This document shows positions 51,901-61,461 of a stretch of DNA of 64,000 nt, one piece after another (within the stretch, counting starts at the first letter, position 1; the number at the start of each line of letters is the position of its first letter). A program made the translations under genes and the position numbers. Origin of the DNA: Psychrobium sp051201665 (lineage in GTDB: Bacteria; Pseudomonadota; Gammaproteobacteria; Enterobacterales; Psychrobiaceae); NCBI RefSeq assembly GCF_051201665.1, contig NZ_CP179210.1, positions 434,001 through 498,000 of the forward strand. The letters run 5' to 3'. The notes beneath the pieces were generated by a model. It made no database searches. It had not been told where the DNA came from and worked only from the letters and a program-made list of their open reading frames with translations.

Positions 51901-53418
51901 TTACAACAAGCTCTTTCTTTGATTGGACGGCGGGATAGATAGGGCGTCACGATATTTTGCTATTGTACGTCTGGCTACCTTGATCCCTTGTTCCGCTAAC
52001 AAATCTACAATTTTACTATCGCTCAATGGCTTTTTCGGATTTTCAGCGGCAACCAATTTTTTAATGATTGCGCGGATGGCAGTTGATGAGCATTCGCCGC
52101 CATTCTCCGTACTAACATGACTCGAAAAGAAGTACTTAAGTTCAAAAATTCCGCGAGGCGTGTGCATATATTTTTGTGTTGTTACTCGAGAAATAGTTGA
52201 TTCATGCATTTCAACCGCTTCGGCAACATCATTTAATACTAGTGGCTTCATCGCTTCTTCGCCATATTCAAAGAAACCACGTTGTTGCATAACAATACAG
52301 TTTGATACTTTTAGTAAGGTATCATTTCTGCTTTCAATACTCTTAATAAACCATTTAGCTTCTTGCAAATGACCGCGAATAAACTGACTATCACCACTGG
52401 TTTTACTGGTCTTAGAAAGTGCGGCATATTGCTCATTGACGCGAATCTTTGGCATGCAATCTGGATTTAATTCAACAACCCAACGACCTTTGACTTTCTT
52501 AACGGACACATCTGGAATAACGTATTCGTCTTTCTCTTTGACGACTGATGTGCCTGGATGCGGATTAAGCGTTTGGATTAACTTGATAGCATTACCAAGC
52601 TGTGTTTCTTTAAGCTTTGTTTTGCGAGCAAGGGTGCGATAATCGCGTAACGCCAACATTTCCATATAATTTTCGACGAGCATAATGGCTTCGTCTCGCC
52701 ATGGCGTATCCGGTGACAAGTGTTTAAGCTGAATCGCTAAACATTCACTCGGGGTGCGCGCTGCTACGCCAATAGGATCAAAATGTTGTACACGTTTTAA
52801 AACGGCTTCTACTTCATCAAGTTCAACTTCTGGATCAGACATCGCTTGTAATATGTCTTCACAATCTTGGGTTAGATAGCCTGTTTCTTCAATGGCATCA
52901 ATAATTGCAAAGGCAATGGCACGATCAGTATCTGAAAATGGCGTTAGATTAGCTTGCCATAATAAGTGGTCTTGTAGGTTGTCAGTGGTTTCACCTTGAT
53001 ACGTAAAATCGCTTTCTGGACCTGCCGTTGATGAGGAGACTGGCGCCGCTGGGCCTGATGAGATGTAATCATCCCACGTGGTGTCAGTCGGCATATCATC
53101 ACTCACACTGTTTTGCTCTAACGCTTGTGATGTATCAATTGAACTCGCGTCGTTGTTATTTTCATAATCGCCGCTTTCATTGGCAGCATAGTCGTCAGGT
53201 GCAGAGATCTCTTCTGACTTTTGTTCATTTTGTGTCGCTTCAACTTTTTCATGGGAGTCAAAGTGTTCTTCAACTTCTAATAAAGGATTTGAATCGAGTG
53301 CTTCTTGAATCTCTTGTTGTAAATCGAGCGTTGAAAGTTGCAGCAAGCGGATAGCTTGCTGCAATTGAGGGGTCATGGTCAGTGATTGACCTAATTTTAA
53401 CTGTAATGACGCTTTCAT
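51901..53418 (-). CDS. rpoN: RNA polymerase sigma-54 factor
   Basis: 505 residues. Region I is the Gln/Leu-rich activator-binding part (LKLGQSLTMTPQLQQAIRLL, 6-25). An acidic region II follows (about 60-120). The core-binding domain spans about 130-320. The helix-turn-helix and the RpoN box ARRTIAKYRDAL (about 485) end the protein. It recognises -24/-12 promoters with NtrC-type activators, and such sequences precede all three nitrate units of this window. It follows lptB in the usual order. Confidence 0.97.
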   Translation of the reverse strand: MKASLQLKLGQSLTMTPQLQQAIRLLQLSTLDLQQEIQEALDSNPLLEVEEHFDSHEKVEATQNEQKSEEISAPDDYAANESGDYENNNDASSIDTSQALEQNSVSDDMPTDTTWDDYISSGPAAPVSSSTAGPESDFTYQGETTDNLQDHLLWQANLTPFSDTDRAIAFAIIDAIEETGYLTQDCEDILQAMSDPEVELDEVEAVLKRVQHFDPIGVAARTPSECLAIQLKHLSPDTPWRDEAIMLVENYMEMLALRDYRTLARKTKLKETQLGNAIKLIQTLNPHPGTSVVKEKDEYVIPDVSVKKVKGRWVVELNPDCMPKIRVNEQYAALSKTSKTSGDSQFIRGHLQEAKWFIKSIESRNDTLLKVSNCIVMQQRGFFEYGEEAMKPLVLNDVAEAVEMHESTISRVTTQKYMHTPRGIFELKYFFSSHVSTENGGECSSTAIRAIIKKLVAAENPKKPLSDSKIVDLLAEQGIKVARRTIAKYRDALSIPPSNQRKSLL

Positions 53419-53461
53419 CTAAATCCGTTATTATTTTTCTTAATAAGACTGCTGCCTACTA

Positions 53462-54187
53462 CTATAATCTGAATTGCTCACCTAAATAAACATCTCTTAC
53501 AGTTTGATTGGCTAAAATTTCCTCTGGCTTACCTTGCGCAATCATTTCTCCATGAGAAACAATATAAGCAAACTCACATACATCAAGGGTTTCACGTACG
53601 TTGTGATCAGTAATCAACACGCCAAGGCCACGATTTTTTAATTGTTCAATAATTTGTTTTATGTCAATAACCGAGATTGGATCGACCCCTGCGAAGGGTT
53701 CATCAAGCAAAATAAACTCAGGATCGGCTGCTAATGCGCGAGCAATTTCAACACGACGTCGCTCACCACCGGACAATGCCATTCCTAAACTATCTCGAAT
53801 ATGTTGAATATGAAACTCATCAAGCAAGCTTTCAAGCTTTTCTAAGCGCTGTTTTTTGTTGAGGTCTTTTCGAGTTTGCAAAATCGCCATGATATTATCA
53901 AAGACCGTCAGTTTGCGAAAAATGGATGATTCTTGTGGTAAATAGCCAATGCCTTGGCGCGCACGTAGATGCATTGGCATCAATGTAATGTCTGTTTCGC
54001 CGACAATCACTTGACCATTATCACTAGGTACTAACCCGACAACCATATAGAAAGTAGTCGTTTTCCCAGCACCATTGGGCCCTAAAAGTCCAACAATTTG
54101 GCCTTTTGATACTTCCAGACTCACGTCTTTAACCACTTGGCGGCCAGAATAATTTTTTGCTAAATGGGTGGCACTAAGTTTACTCAT
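53462..54187 (-). CDS. lptB: LPS export ABC ATPase
   Basis: 241 residues. Walker A GPNGAGKTT (about 36-44), Q-loop, signature LSGGERRR (about 139), Walker B FILLDEPFAGVDP (about 158) and the switch His in ITDHNVRE. It powers LptFG in extracting lipopolysaccharide from the inner membrane. The start overlaps the lptA stop by 8 bp. Confidence 0.97.
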   Translation of the reverse strand: MSKLSATHLAKNYSGRQVVKDVSLEVSKGQIVGLLGPNGAGKTTTFYMVVGLVPSDNGQVIVGETDITLMPMHLRARQGIGYLPQESSIFRKLTVFDNIMAILQTRKDLNKKQRLEKLESLLDEFHIQHIRDSLGMALSGGERRRVEIARALAADPEFILLDEPFAGVDPISVIDIKQIIEQLKNRGLGVLITDHNVRETLDVCEFAYIVSHGEMIAQGKPEEILANQTVRDVYLGEQFRL

Positions 54188-54710
54188 CTACGTTCTTATC
54201 TTCTTTAGGCTGCTTGTCTTCTTTGGGCTGCAAAATGGTTGTCACTTGCTCATCATTTTTTGGGTTGCCGTCAGCATCTAGTATTCGCTTAACAATATCA
54301 TAACTGATCGCGTCGCCACTAACGGTGTTTTCACCCCATTGCACCGCAACATTACTAGACATTTTTATCAGATTATTAGCGCGTTCAAAACGAATGTCCT
54401 GTGCTTTTGCTGCAATGCGAGCACCGTCATCCATGGTTTGAGAAAACCGTGCTGGCTTGCCACTAAAGACCATCACCTCTTCGCCGCGTTTACCATGGTT
54501 AAAGATTTCTAAATAGTCTGCACTTATTTCAATAGAGCCTTGTGTTATTTTCACATTACCTTTGTAGATGGCAACGTTTTTCCCTAGGTCAATATTTTGG
54601 CTGTCAGCACTAATTTGCGCTTGTTTTTTTAGATCTTCCGTTAGTGCGTAGCCCGTTGTTTGAGTTAATACACCGACTAAAAGAAGGGCACTAAGGCGTA
54701 ATAGTTTCAT
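54180..54710 (-). CDS. lptA: Periplasmic LPS transport protein LptA
   Basis: 176 residues. The signal peptide ends near TTGYA (about 22). The jellyroll follows: ADSQNIDLGKNVAIYKGNVKI and MSSNVAVQWGENTVSGD. The C-terminus is polar with a repeated KQPKEDK. It forms the bridge that carries lipopolysaccharide across the periplasm. It overlaps lptC by 20 bp and lptB by 8 bp. Confidence 0.93.
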   Translation of the reverse strand: MKLLRLSALLLVGVLTQTTGYALTEDLKKQAQISADSQNIDLGKNVAIYKGNVKITQGSIEISADYLEIFNHGKRGEEVMVFSGKPARFSQTMDDGARIAAKAQDIRFERANNLIKMSSNVAVQWGENTVSGDAISYDIVKRILDADGNPKNDEQVTTILQPKEDKQPKEDKNVDE

Positions 54711-55251
54711 AGGTTGCCTGTATATCTTTAATTAATTCAAATTGTCGCAGGTTCAAATCTGCTTTAAGGCCAATTCCGGTGGCGTTATATTGTGTTCCTT
54801 CGATAGTAATTTTCTTATCGCTGGTCACCTGCATTGTCACTAAATTCACTTCGAGGTAAGAGGTATATATTTGTTTCAGTGACTGCGTTGGATCGATTGA
54901 GCTAATAACGACATTTTCATTTAAAATAACACGATCCTGTTGATCGAAAACGCCGTTATCTGCATCGATTTTCCAACGTGGTGAACCATCCTTAGGATAA
55001 ATAATATAACTTGGTTTAGAAAACGTTGTCACGCTGTCGTTATAGTATTCCATTTTCTCTGCTTTCACTAATGATGACAAAGCGCCTTGCTCATCAAAGC
55101 GTCTTAGCGTCATATCCTTCGCTGTGAAATCGGGCAAATGGCTGTCTTGTTGTGGTGTCGACTTTTCTTGGGCAACCGACCAAAAGGGGTTATAGAAAAA
55201 CAGCGCACAAGAGGCAAAGAATAGCCCTATAAGTACAATTATTCGTGTCAT
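54691..55251 (-). CDS. lptC: LPS export protein LptC
   Basis: 186 residues. One N-terminal membrane helix (about 4-22) and a periplasmic jellyroll. It takes lipopolysaccharide from LptB2FG and passes it to LptA. The start overlaps kdsC by 4 bp. Confidence 0.93.
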   Translation of the reverse strand: MTRIIVLIGLFFASCALFFYNPFWSVAQEKSTPQQDSHLPDFTAKDMTLRRFDEQGALSSLVKAEKMEYYNDSVTTFSKPSYIIYPKDGSPRWKIDADNGVFDQQDRVILNENVVISSIDPTQSLKQIYTSYLEVNLVTMQVTSDKKITIEGTQYNATGIGLKADLNLRQFELIKDIQATYETITP

Positions 55252-55802
55252 ACACTCATGCCTTCGGCACTTTCTAACAACCCTTTACTCGCTAATATAA
55301 GGTCACTTAGCTCTCTAACTGCACCAAAACCACCGCAAGTAAAGGTGACATAGTCACAGTCATTTAACAGGAGAGGGTGCGCGTCATTGACAGCTACGCC
55401 CAAGCCACAATCGTCCATGACGACTTTATCAACGACATCATCACCAATATAAGCTACTTGAGTTGGCGTTAAATTCAATGTGTTCAATAACTCCTGATAA
55501 GCTGCAAACTTATCAGCTTGTGCTTGGTAAATGTATTTAACACCTAAGTTTGTCATTCGAGTTTCGACAATCTTAGATTGTCGACCGGTAATGATAGCAA
55601 TCTCAATACCCGCGTTAAGCAGCGATTTGACACCAAAACCATCTTTTGTATGGAAAGCTTTAAGCTCTTCGCCACTATTTCCCATATAAACTCTACCATC
55701 AGAAAACACGCCATCAACATCGCAAATCAGTAACTTAATGTCTTGTGCCTTAATCCACGCTGACTCATTAATTTCACCATAGATTGTATTAACTTGATTC
55801 AT
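55248..55802 (-). CDS. kdsC: KDO-8-phosphate phosphatase
   Basis: 184 residues. HAD motif I DVDGVFSDG (about 28-36), motif II ITGRQS (about 72), motif IV YIGDDVVD (about 120). It removes phosphate from KDO-8-phosphate to give KDO for the LPS inner core. It overlaps kdsD by one base and lptC by 4 bp. Confidence 0.96.
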   Translation of the reverse strand: MNQVNTIYGEINESAWIKAQDIKLLICDVDGVFSDGRVYMGNSGEELKAFHTKDGFGVKSLLNAGIEIAIITGRQSKIVETRMTNLGVKYIYQAQADKFAAYQELLNTLNLTPTQVAYIGDDVVDKVVMDDCGLGVAVNDAHPLLLNDCDYVTFTCGGFGAVRELSDLILASKGLLESAEGMSV

Positions 55803-56773
55803 TAAACGACTCCTGCGCGTAGCATGTCTAACATGTTTAAAGCACCGATTGGAGCGCCATCTTCGACAATAAACAAGCCGTTAATATTACGTTCTTCCAT
55901 TGTTTTCAATGCCGAAGCTGCCAAGATATTACCGTCGATAACGGTGGGTTGCTTCGTCATTACTTGTGCAATGGTGGTGGTATGAAAATCTAAACGTTGG
56001 TCTAAGGTGCGGCGTAAGTCACCATCGGTGAAAATACCAATGAGTTGACCTTGTTTGTCTATTACACCAGTCATTCCTAACCCTTTTTCAGACACTTCAA
56101 CAAGCGCATGACTGATCGTTACCTCACTATCAACTAATGGTAATTGCTTTTGAGTGTGGGCAACGTCCATAACCCGTAATAAAAGCTTTTTACCTAAAGC
56201 GCCGCCCGGATGAGAAAGCGCGAAATCATCGGCTGTAAAACCTTTTGCTTGTAATAATGCTACGGCTAGCGCATCACCCATTGCTAGCGTTGCTGTGGTA
56301 CTAGAGGTTGGCGCTAATCCTAAAGGACAGGCCTCTTTCGATACCGCAATGGATAAATGTATTTGCGCTAATTTAGCCATTGAAGAGCTCGCGTTACCAG
56401 TCATGCTAATAACGGGTGTGCCGACACGTTCAATGACCGGAAACAAGGTGAGAATTTCTGCCGATGATCCTGAGTTTGAGATGGCTAGGACAACGTCGTC
56501 TTGACTGATCATTCCTAAATCACCATGGCTAGCTTCACTTGGATGAACAAAAAAAGCTGGCGTACCAGTACTGGCTAATGTTGCGGCAATTTTATTTGCA
56601 ATGTGGCCAGACTTTCCCATACCCATGACAATAACTTTGCCTTTGCAATCTAGAATAAGCTGACAAGCCTGAGCAAAAGACTCGTCTACAAACTGCGTAA
56701 TTTCTTGCAGTGCAGCGATTTCAGTGTCAATAACTGCCTTACCCCATTGGCAAAGCGCTTGCATTGTTGTCAT
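55802..56773 (-). CDS. kdsD: D-arabinose-5-phosphate isomerase
   Basis: 323 residues. SIS domain (about 30-175) with VMGMGKSGHIANKIAATLASTG-type motif (starting about 50) and AISNSGSSAEIL (about 95), then two CBS domains (about 200-323). It makes arabinose-5-phosphate from ribulose-5-phosphate, the first step to KDO. It lies between yrbG and kdsC in the standard order. Confidence 0.96.
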   Translation of the reverse strand: MTTMQALCQWGKAVIDTEIAALQEITQFVDESFAQACQLILDCKGKVIVMGMGKSGHIANKIAATLASTGTPAFFVHPSEASHGDLGMISQDDVVLAISNSGSSAEILTLFPVIERVGTPVISMTGNASSSMAKLAQIHLSIAVSKEACPLGLAPTSSTTATLAMGDALAVALLQAKGFTADDFALSHPGGALGKKLLLRVMDVAHTQKQLPLVDSEVTISHALVEVSEKGLGMTGVIDKQGQLIGIFTDGDLRRTLDQRLDFHTTTIAQVMTKQPTVIDGNILAASALKTMEERNINGLFIVEDGAPIGALNMLDMLRAGVV

Positions 56774-56784
56774 AGAAAACCTTG

Positions 56785-57744
56785 TTAACTAAAGAGTAAA
56801 AATTGATAAACGATAAAGAAACCAAATAAAATACCGCCTTCAACACGAGTAATTTTACGCTTACCAAACAAATGCCAACTCATAATGAATAATAAAACAG
56901 TTAACCCGACCACGACATATAAATCGCGACCAGCTGCTTCTTGATCAAAGATACCAGGGTTAATCAGTGCGGGCATTGCTAAAACTGCAAGGATATTAAA
57001 AATATTTGAGCCCACAATATTACCGAGTGCTAGATCGTGTTCATTGTTTTTGATGCTGGCAATTGATGCGGCCAGTTCAGGAAGGCTGGTACCAATTGCA
57101 ATAATGGTTAAGCCAATGACTAATTCAGAAAGACCAAAGTAACGTGCAATGTCACTTGCCCCTTCGACAACATAATAAGAAGCAATTGGCAGCATGATCA
57201 TGCCAACGACAATCCAAATAGTTGCCATGTGATTAGATACACCTTCGGGGACATCCTCTTGGGCTTCTTCAAGTAAGGGATCTTTTAACTTTTTATCTCG
57301 TAACGTCAACCAACAAAGGCCACCAATGGTGCTAAAAAATAAGGTGATTAATACAACGCCTTCAGCAAACGTTAAGAATTGATCCCACAGGATGTATGCC
57401 GCTATTAACGTGACCACCAATAAGATGGGAAGTTCACGCTTTAATAGTTGAGAATGAACGAGCAGTGGCTGTAGTAGTACGGTAACGCCTAATACCAATG
57501 CAATATTTGTGATGTTAGAACCAAGAGCATTACCAATAGCGGTATTACTATTGCCGTCCATTGCTGAAGTAAATGCAACCATAATTTCTGGAGCTGATGA
57601 GCCCATAGCAACGATGGTTAAGCCGATGATTAGAGGTGGTAGACCAAAATTGCGGGCGATAGCGGCTGCACCGTAAACGAATTTATCGGCACTCCAAATT
57701 AATCCGACAAGACCAGCAAGTAAGATGGCAATACTTAAAATCAT
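56785..57744 (-). CDS. yrbG: Calcium/sodium antiporter YrbG
   Basis: 319 residues with about ten membrane helices in two repeated halves. The alpha repeats are GSSAPEIMVAFTSAMDGNSNTA-type (about 48) and GTSLPELAASIASI (about 216), both with the ion-binding Glu. It is the first gene of yrbG-kdsD-kdsC-lptC-lptA-lptB. It is an inner-membrane cation exchanger; the physiological ion is not settled. Confidence 0.94.
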   Translation of the reverse strand: MILSIAILLAGLVGLIWSADKFVYGAAAIARNFGLPPLIIGLTIVAMGSSAPEIMVAFTSAMDGNSNTAIGNALGSNITNIALVLGVTVLLQPLLVHSQLLKRELPILLVVTLIAAYILWDQFLTFAEGVVLITLFFSTIGGLCWLTLRDKKLKDPLLEEAQEDVPEGVSNHMATIWIVVGMIMLPIASYYVVEGASDIARYFGLSELVIGLTIIAIGTSLPELAASIASIKNNEHDLALGNIVGSNIFNILAVLAMPALINPGIFDQEAAGRDLYVVVGLTVLLFIMSWHLFGKRKITRVEGGILFGFFIVYQFLLFS

Positions 57745-58102
57745 GGGGGGAAATCAATCCTCAGCGTATAAAGCAGTAATTGTCCCTATTTAGCTGATAA
57801 AAAGAAAGTATAAAAGCAGGTTATTTTGCGATAACTCAGATAATAATAGAAGAAAGTTGAGTATTAGTAGCCGAATCGTTGATTGTGGTATTGAAATAAT
57901 TATCATTAAACGCGAATTTATTCGTGTTTTAGTTGTCGTAAGCGTTGCTTGACATAGGATATAATTGAACAATCATTGTAACTATAGCTAAAAATCGATT
58001 AAAATTTGCGGCTCTGATCGTGCTCATTAAAGCTCTACTATATATTTGTAACTAAAGCATTATTCAAGACACACTAATTGCGTCATTAAGGACAATACAC
58101 TT
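57745..58102. other. Divergent promoter region of yrbG and mlaF
   Basis: 358 bp of AT-rich DNA without a supported gene. A -10-like TATAAT lies at 57960-57965, but no good -35 is correctly spaced. No repeat or terminator seen. Confidence 0.6.
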
Positions 58103-58912
58103 TTGAATCCAGCAGATAACATAATTGAGATTTCAGCGATGAATTTTAGTCGCGATGATAGGGTTATTTATAACGATATCAATCTCTCGGTACCTCGTGG
58201 CAAAGTAACAGCCATTATGGGGCCAAGTGGTATAGGAAAAACCACGTTACTACGCCTAATTGGTGGCCAGATTAAACCAAGTTCAGGATCGATTAAATTT
58301 AATGGTGAAGAACTGGTTGGAATTAATCGAAAGTCACTATACAAAGTTCGCCGAAAGATGGGCATGTTATTCCAGTCTGGCGCGATGTTTACCGAATTAA
58401 GTGTTTTCGACAATGTTGCTTTTCCAATTCGTGAACACACTGATTTACCTGAATCCATTATTCGTAAAATCGTATTAATGAAGCTTGAAGCGGTTGGTTT
58501 ACGCGGCGCTGCCCAACTTTTCCCTTCAGAGCTCTCTGGTGGTATGGCAAGGCGAGCAGCTTTAGCAAGATCGATTGCGCTTGATCCCGATTTGATTATG
58601 TATGATGAGCCATTCACAGGCCAAGATCCTATTTCAATGGGTGTCATTGTTCGCTTAATTAAAGAATTAAATGATGCATTGGGCGTAACATCAATCGTTG
58701 TATCTCATGATGTTGAAGAAGTACTAAGTATTGCAGATTACGTGTACATAATCGCGAATAAAACAGTGATTGCACATGGCACACCTGACTCATTACGCCA
58801 AGAAACATCGCCACAAGTTGTCCAGTTTATGCAAGGGCGTCCAGATGGCCCCGTTCCTTTCCACTTTCCAAGTGATGATTACAAAGAGGAATTGTTTAAC
58901 CATGCTAATTAA
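58103..58912 (+). CDS. mlaF: Phospholipid transport ABC ATPase MlaF
   Basis: 269 residues, TTG start at 58103. Walker A GPSGIGKTT (about 41-49), signature LSGGMARRAALARS (about 147), Walker B LIMYDEPFTGQDP (about 167), switch His in VVSHDVEE. It drives the MlaFEDB complex, which keeps outer-membrane lipid asymmetry. The end overlaps mlaE by 11 bp. Confidence 0.96.
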   Translation: MNPADNIIEISAMNFSRDDRVIYNDINLSVPRGKVTAIMGPSGIGKTTLLRLIGGQIKPSSGSIKFNGEELVGINRKSLYKVRRKMGMLFQSGAMFTELSVFDNVAFPIREHTDLPESIIRKIVLMKLEAVGLRGAAQLFPSELSGGMARRAALARSIALDPDLIMYDEPFTGQDPISMGVIVRLIKELNDALGVTSIVVSHDVEEVLSIADYVYIIANKTVIAHGTPDSLRQETSPQVVQFMQGRPDGPVPFHFPSDDYKEELFNHAN

Positions 58913-59681
58913 TGCCATTCAAAATTTAGGTCGTAGTGGTTTATCAACCATTGCTGGACTAGGCCGTGCAGGCGCGATGTTATTTGGGGCGTTAAAGCCA
59001 TCGGGTCGTGGATTTAAACTGCTACCTCTTCTTATTAAACAATTATATGTGGTAGGGGTTCAGTCACTGATTATTATCGTTGTGTCTGGCTTGTTTATCG
59101 GCATGGTGTTGTCACTTCAAGGGTATACGATTCTGGTCGGCTATGGTGCGGAGCAGAGTCTCGGACAAATGGTGTCGCTATCATTGTTACGAGAGCTCGG
59201 GCCTGTCGTGTCGGCGTTATTGTTCGCTGGACGCGCTGGTTCTGCGTTAACCGCAGAAATAGGATTAATGAAAGCCACTGAACAATTGAGTTCACTTGAA
59301 ATGATGGCAATAGATCCTTTGCATCAAATTGTCGCGCCACGTTTTTGGGCGGGTATTATTAGTCTGCCGTTACTTGCTTCTATTTTTTCTGCTGTCGGTA
59401 TTATTGGCGGTCATTTAGTCGGTGTCGATTGGCTTGGCGTTGATAGCGGTGCTTTTTGGTCGGTAATGCAATCGTCAGTCGAGTGGCAAGAAGATATCGT
59501 TAATGGTGGTATAAAGAGCATTACTTTTGCCATTGTTGTTACGTGGATAGCACTTCATAAAGGTTATGACGCCGTGCCAACATCTGAAGGTATCAGTAAA
59601 GCAACGACTTCAACGGTAGTGCAGTCGAGTTTGGCTATTTTGGGTGTAGATTTCGTATTAACAGCGGTGATGTTTGGTTAA
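58902..59681 (+). CDS. mlaE: Phospholipid transport permease MlaE
   Basis: 259 residues from ATG 58902 (MLINAIQNLGRSGLS), overlapping the mlaF end; the open frame extends further but inside mlaF. Five to six membrane helices. The family block SLLRELGPVVSALLFAGRAG (part, about 95) and EIGLMKATEQLSSLEMMAIDP are present. It is the membrane partner of MlaF and MlaD. Confidence 0.95.
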   Translation: MLINAIQNLGRSGLSTIAGLGRAGAMLFGALKPSGRGFKLLPLLIKQLYVVGVQSLIIIVVSGLFIGMVLSLQGYTILVGYGAEQSLGQMVSLSLLRELGPVVSALLFAGRAGSALTAEIGLMKATEQLSSLEMMAIDPLHQIVAPRFWAGIISLPLLASIFSAVGIIGGHLVGVDWLGVDSGAFWSVMQSSVEWQEDIVNGGIKSITFAIVVTWIALHKGYDAVPTSEGISKATTSTVVQSSLAILGVDFVLTAVMFG

Positions 59682-59747
59682 TCTAATCGTCTGAACATTA
59701 TTGTTATAGAGAATAATTTTAGCCATTGATGGCGCAAGGAAAATAGA

Positions 59748-60209
59748 ATGAGTAAGAAAATTGAATTATTGGTAGGCGCATTTTTATTTGCAGGTATTGC
59801 CGCAATTTTAATGTTGGGATTAAAGGTTGCTGATAGCCAACTCGGTGGTAGTTCTGAGAGCTATAAACTAGTTGCTAAATTTAGCAATATTGGTGGCTTA
59901 AAAGTGCGTTCATCTGTAAAAGTTGGCGGTGTTGTTGTTGGCCGTGTTGCGTCGATTAGTCTTGATGAAGATTTTGCTCCGAAAGTCGTGATGGAAATTG
60001 ACACTAATTTCAATCAGTTTCCTGATTCTAGTTCGGTAGCCATTTTGACTTCTGGTTTATTAGGTGAGCAGTTCGTTGGTTTAACACCGGGCTTTGTTGA
60101 TGAAGAAACCGAGATTTTGGCCGATGGCGATCTCATTGAAGATACGCGTTCTGCAATGGTACTTGAAGATTTGATCGGTCAGTTCCTATACGGTAATAGT
60201 GAAGACTAG
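59748..60209 (+). CDS. mlaD: Phospholipid-binding MCE protein MlaD
   Basis: 153 residues. One N-terminal membrane helix (about 5-25) and a single MCE domain (YKLVAKFSNIGGLKVRSSVKV, part, about 39). It forms the periplasmic hexameric ring over MlaE. It lies 66 bp after mlaE and 10 bp before mlaC. Confidence 0.95.
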   Translation: MSKKIELLVGAFLFAGIAAILMLGLKVADSQLGGSSESYKLVAKFSNIGGLKVRSSVKVGGVVVGRVASISLDEDFAPKVVMEIDTNFNQFPDSSSVAILTSGLLGEQFVGLTPGFVDEETEILADGDLIEDTRSAMVLEDLIGQFLYGNSED

Positions 60210-60219
60210 GAGTAATAGT

Positions 60220-60885
60220 ATGAAAACATTAATTAAAAATATCGGGTTAACGTTAGCGTTTGTAGCTAGCACATTTTCATTAGATACAGCGGCGGCAGAC
60301 AAGCCACTGTTTGATATGAAAGATCCTCACGTGATGATTAAGAATGCGAGTGAAGCAACATTTTCGCGTTTTCGCGCAGAAAAAGACCTTATCGATAAAG
60401 ATTTGAATCACCTTAAAGTGATTGTTGCAGAAGAGTTGATGCCTTATATCAATCATAAACGCGCAGCAGCAACAGTATTAGGTAATAAACACTATAAGAA
60501 AGCTGTAAAAGAAAAGAAATTTAGCGAATTTAGTGAAGCATTCCGAGATTACTTAGTTGTTACCTATGCCAACATCTTTACGCTTTATGACAATCAAAAA
60601 ATTGTTTATGCACCAGCAGGTGACATCACAGGCAAAAAAGTGGTTACTGTTAAAGTAACTATTGTTGACGCGCAACGTCCTCCAATTGATATTGAATTTA
60701 AATTACGTAAAAGTAAAAAGACTGGTAATTGGAAAGCTTATGACATGGTAGCTGGTAATGGCCTAAGCATGGTGGCAACTAAAGCTAAAGAATTTGATGG
60801 CATCATCAATAAAAAAGGATTTGATTATTTGATAACACAGCTTAATAAGAAAGCTGCGGAGTCGGTGGAAGCGAAGGCTCAATAA
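60220..60885 (+). CDS. mlaC: Periplasmic phospholipid carrier MlaC
   Basis: 221 residues from ATG 60220 after AGGAGT; an upstream in-frame ATG at 60199 lies inside mlaD. The signal peptide ends near TAAA (about 24). The MlaC/Ttg2D fold follows (HKRAAATVLGNKHYKKA, FSEAFRDYLVVTYANIF). It shuttles phospholipid between MlaA in the outer membrane and MlaD. Confidence 0.94.
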   Translation: MKTLIKNIGLTLAFVASTFSLDTAAADKPLFDMKDPHVMIKNASEATFSRFRAEKDLIDKDLNHLKVIVAEELMPYINHKRAAATVLGNKHYKKAVKEKKFSEFSEAFRDYLVVTYANIFTLYDNQKIVYAPAGDITGKKVVTVKVTIVDAQRPPIDIEFKLRKSKKTGNWKAYDMVAGNGLSMVATKAKEFDGIINKKGFDYLITQLNKKAAESVEAKAQ

Positions 60886-61179
60886 ATGACTATTACGTGG
60901 CAATCAGAAAATGAAAATACGGTAGTATTGAATGGAAAACTGTCGCAATCGACAGTTCCTTCATTATTTCCTATTAAAAAGAAGATGCAACAGTATAATG
61001 ACCAGCTAACCGTAGACTTAGCACAGTTATCTCATGTTGATAGTGCTGGCTTAGCGTATCTTATTGAACTACAGCAATATTGTCAGTCGAAAAAAATCAA
61101 GCTGCAATATAAAGGCGCAACGACTGCGCTGAGCAAGTTAATAGCGCTATATAATGCTGAGCCGTTATTACAAAATTAA
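60886..61179 (+). CDS. mlaB: STAS-domain protein MlaB
   Basis: 97 residues. STAS fold with VDLAQLSHVDSAGLAYLIEL (about 44-63); the Ser in DSAG is the usual regulatory position. It stabilises MlaF. It starts at the base after the mlaC stop. Confidence 0.92.
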   Translation: MTITWQSENENTVVLNGKLSQSTVPSLFPIKKKMQQYNDQLTVDLAQLSHVDSAGLAYLIELQQYCQSKKIKLQYKGATTALSKLIALYNAEPLLQN

Positions 61180-61194
61180 GAATTAGAGGTTGTT

Positions 61195-61452
61195 ATGGAA
61201 ATTGAAGAAATTAAAGCGCTTATTGCGGCGCAGCTTTCATTAGATGAATTGCATGTAAAAGGCGAAAATGGCCACTATCAAGTGATTGCGGTTTCTGACA
61301 TGTTTGAAAGCATGAGCCGTGTAAAGCAACAACAAGCTATTTATGCACCGCTTAATGAAGTTATTGCATCTGGTGCTGTACATGCAGTATCAATTAAAGC
61401 GTTTACCCCCGAAAAATGGAAGCGTGAGCAACTACTTAATCCATTAAGTTAA
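61195..61452 (+). CDS. ibaG: BolA-family protein IbaG
   Basis: 85 residues. The BolA fold with VSDMFESMSRVKQQQAIYAPL (part, about 37) and the C-terminal HAVSIKAFTPEKW. It partners monothiol glutaredoxins in Fe-S trafficking and acid response. Between mlaB and murA, as in E. coli. Confidence 0.94.
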   Translation: MEIEEIKALIAAQLSLDELHVKGENGHYQVIAVSDMFESMSRVKQQQAIYAPLNEVIASGAVHAVSIKAFTPEKWKREQLLNPLS

Positions 61453-61461
61453 GGCGTTAAT

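Noticed and set aside
57759..57764. CGTATA as another ECF -10 element
   Set aside because: No GATC-type -35 lies 15-17 bp upstream on that strand.
57888..57910. Fur-box-like AATAATTATCATT between yrbG and mlaF
   Set aside because: Only a partial match in AT-rich DNA, and neither flanking operon is an iron gene set.
58168..58647. 159-residue minus-strand ORF
   Set aside because: Antisense to mlaF, whose Walker and signature motifs are certain.
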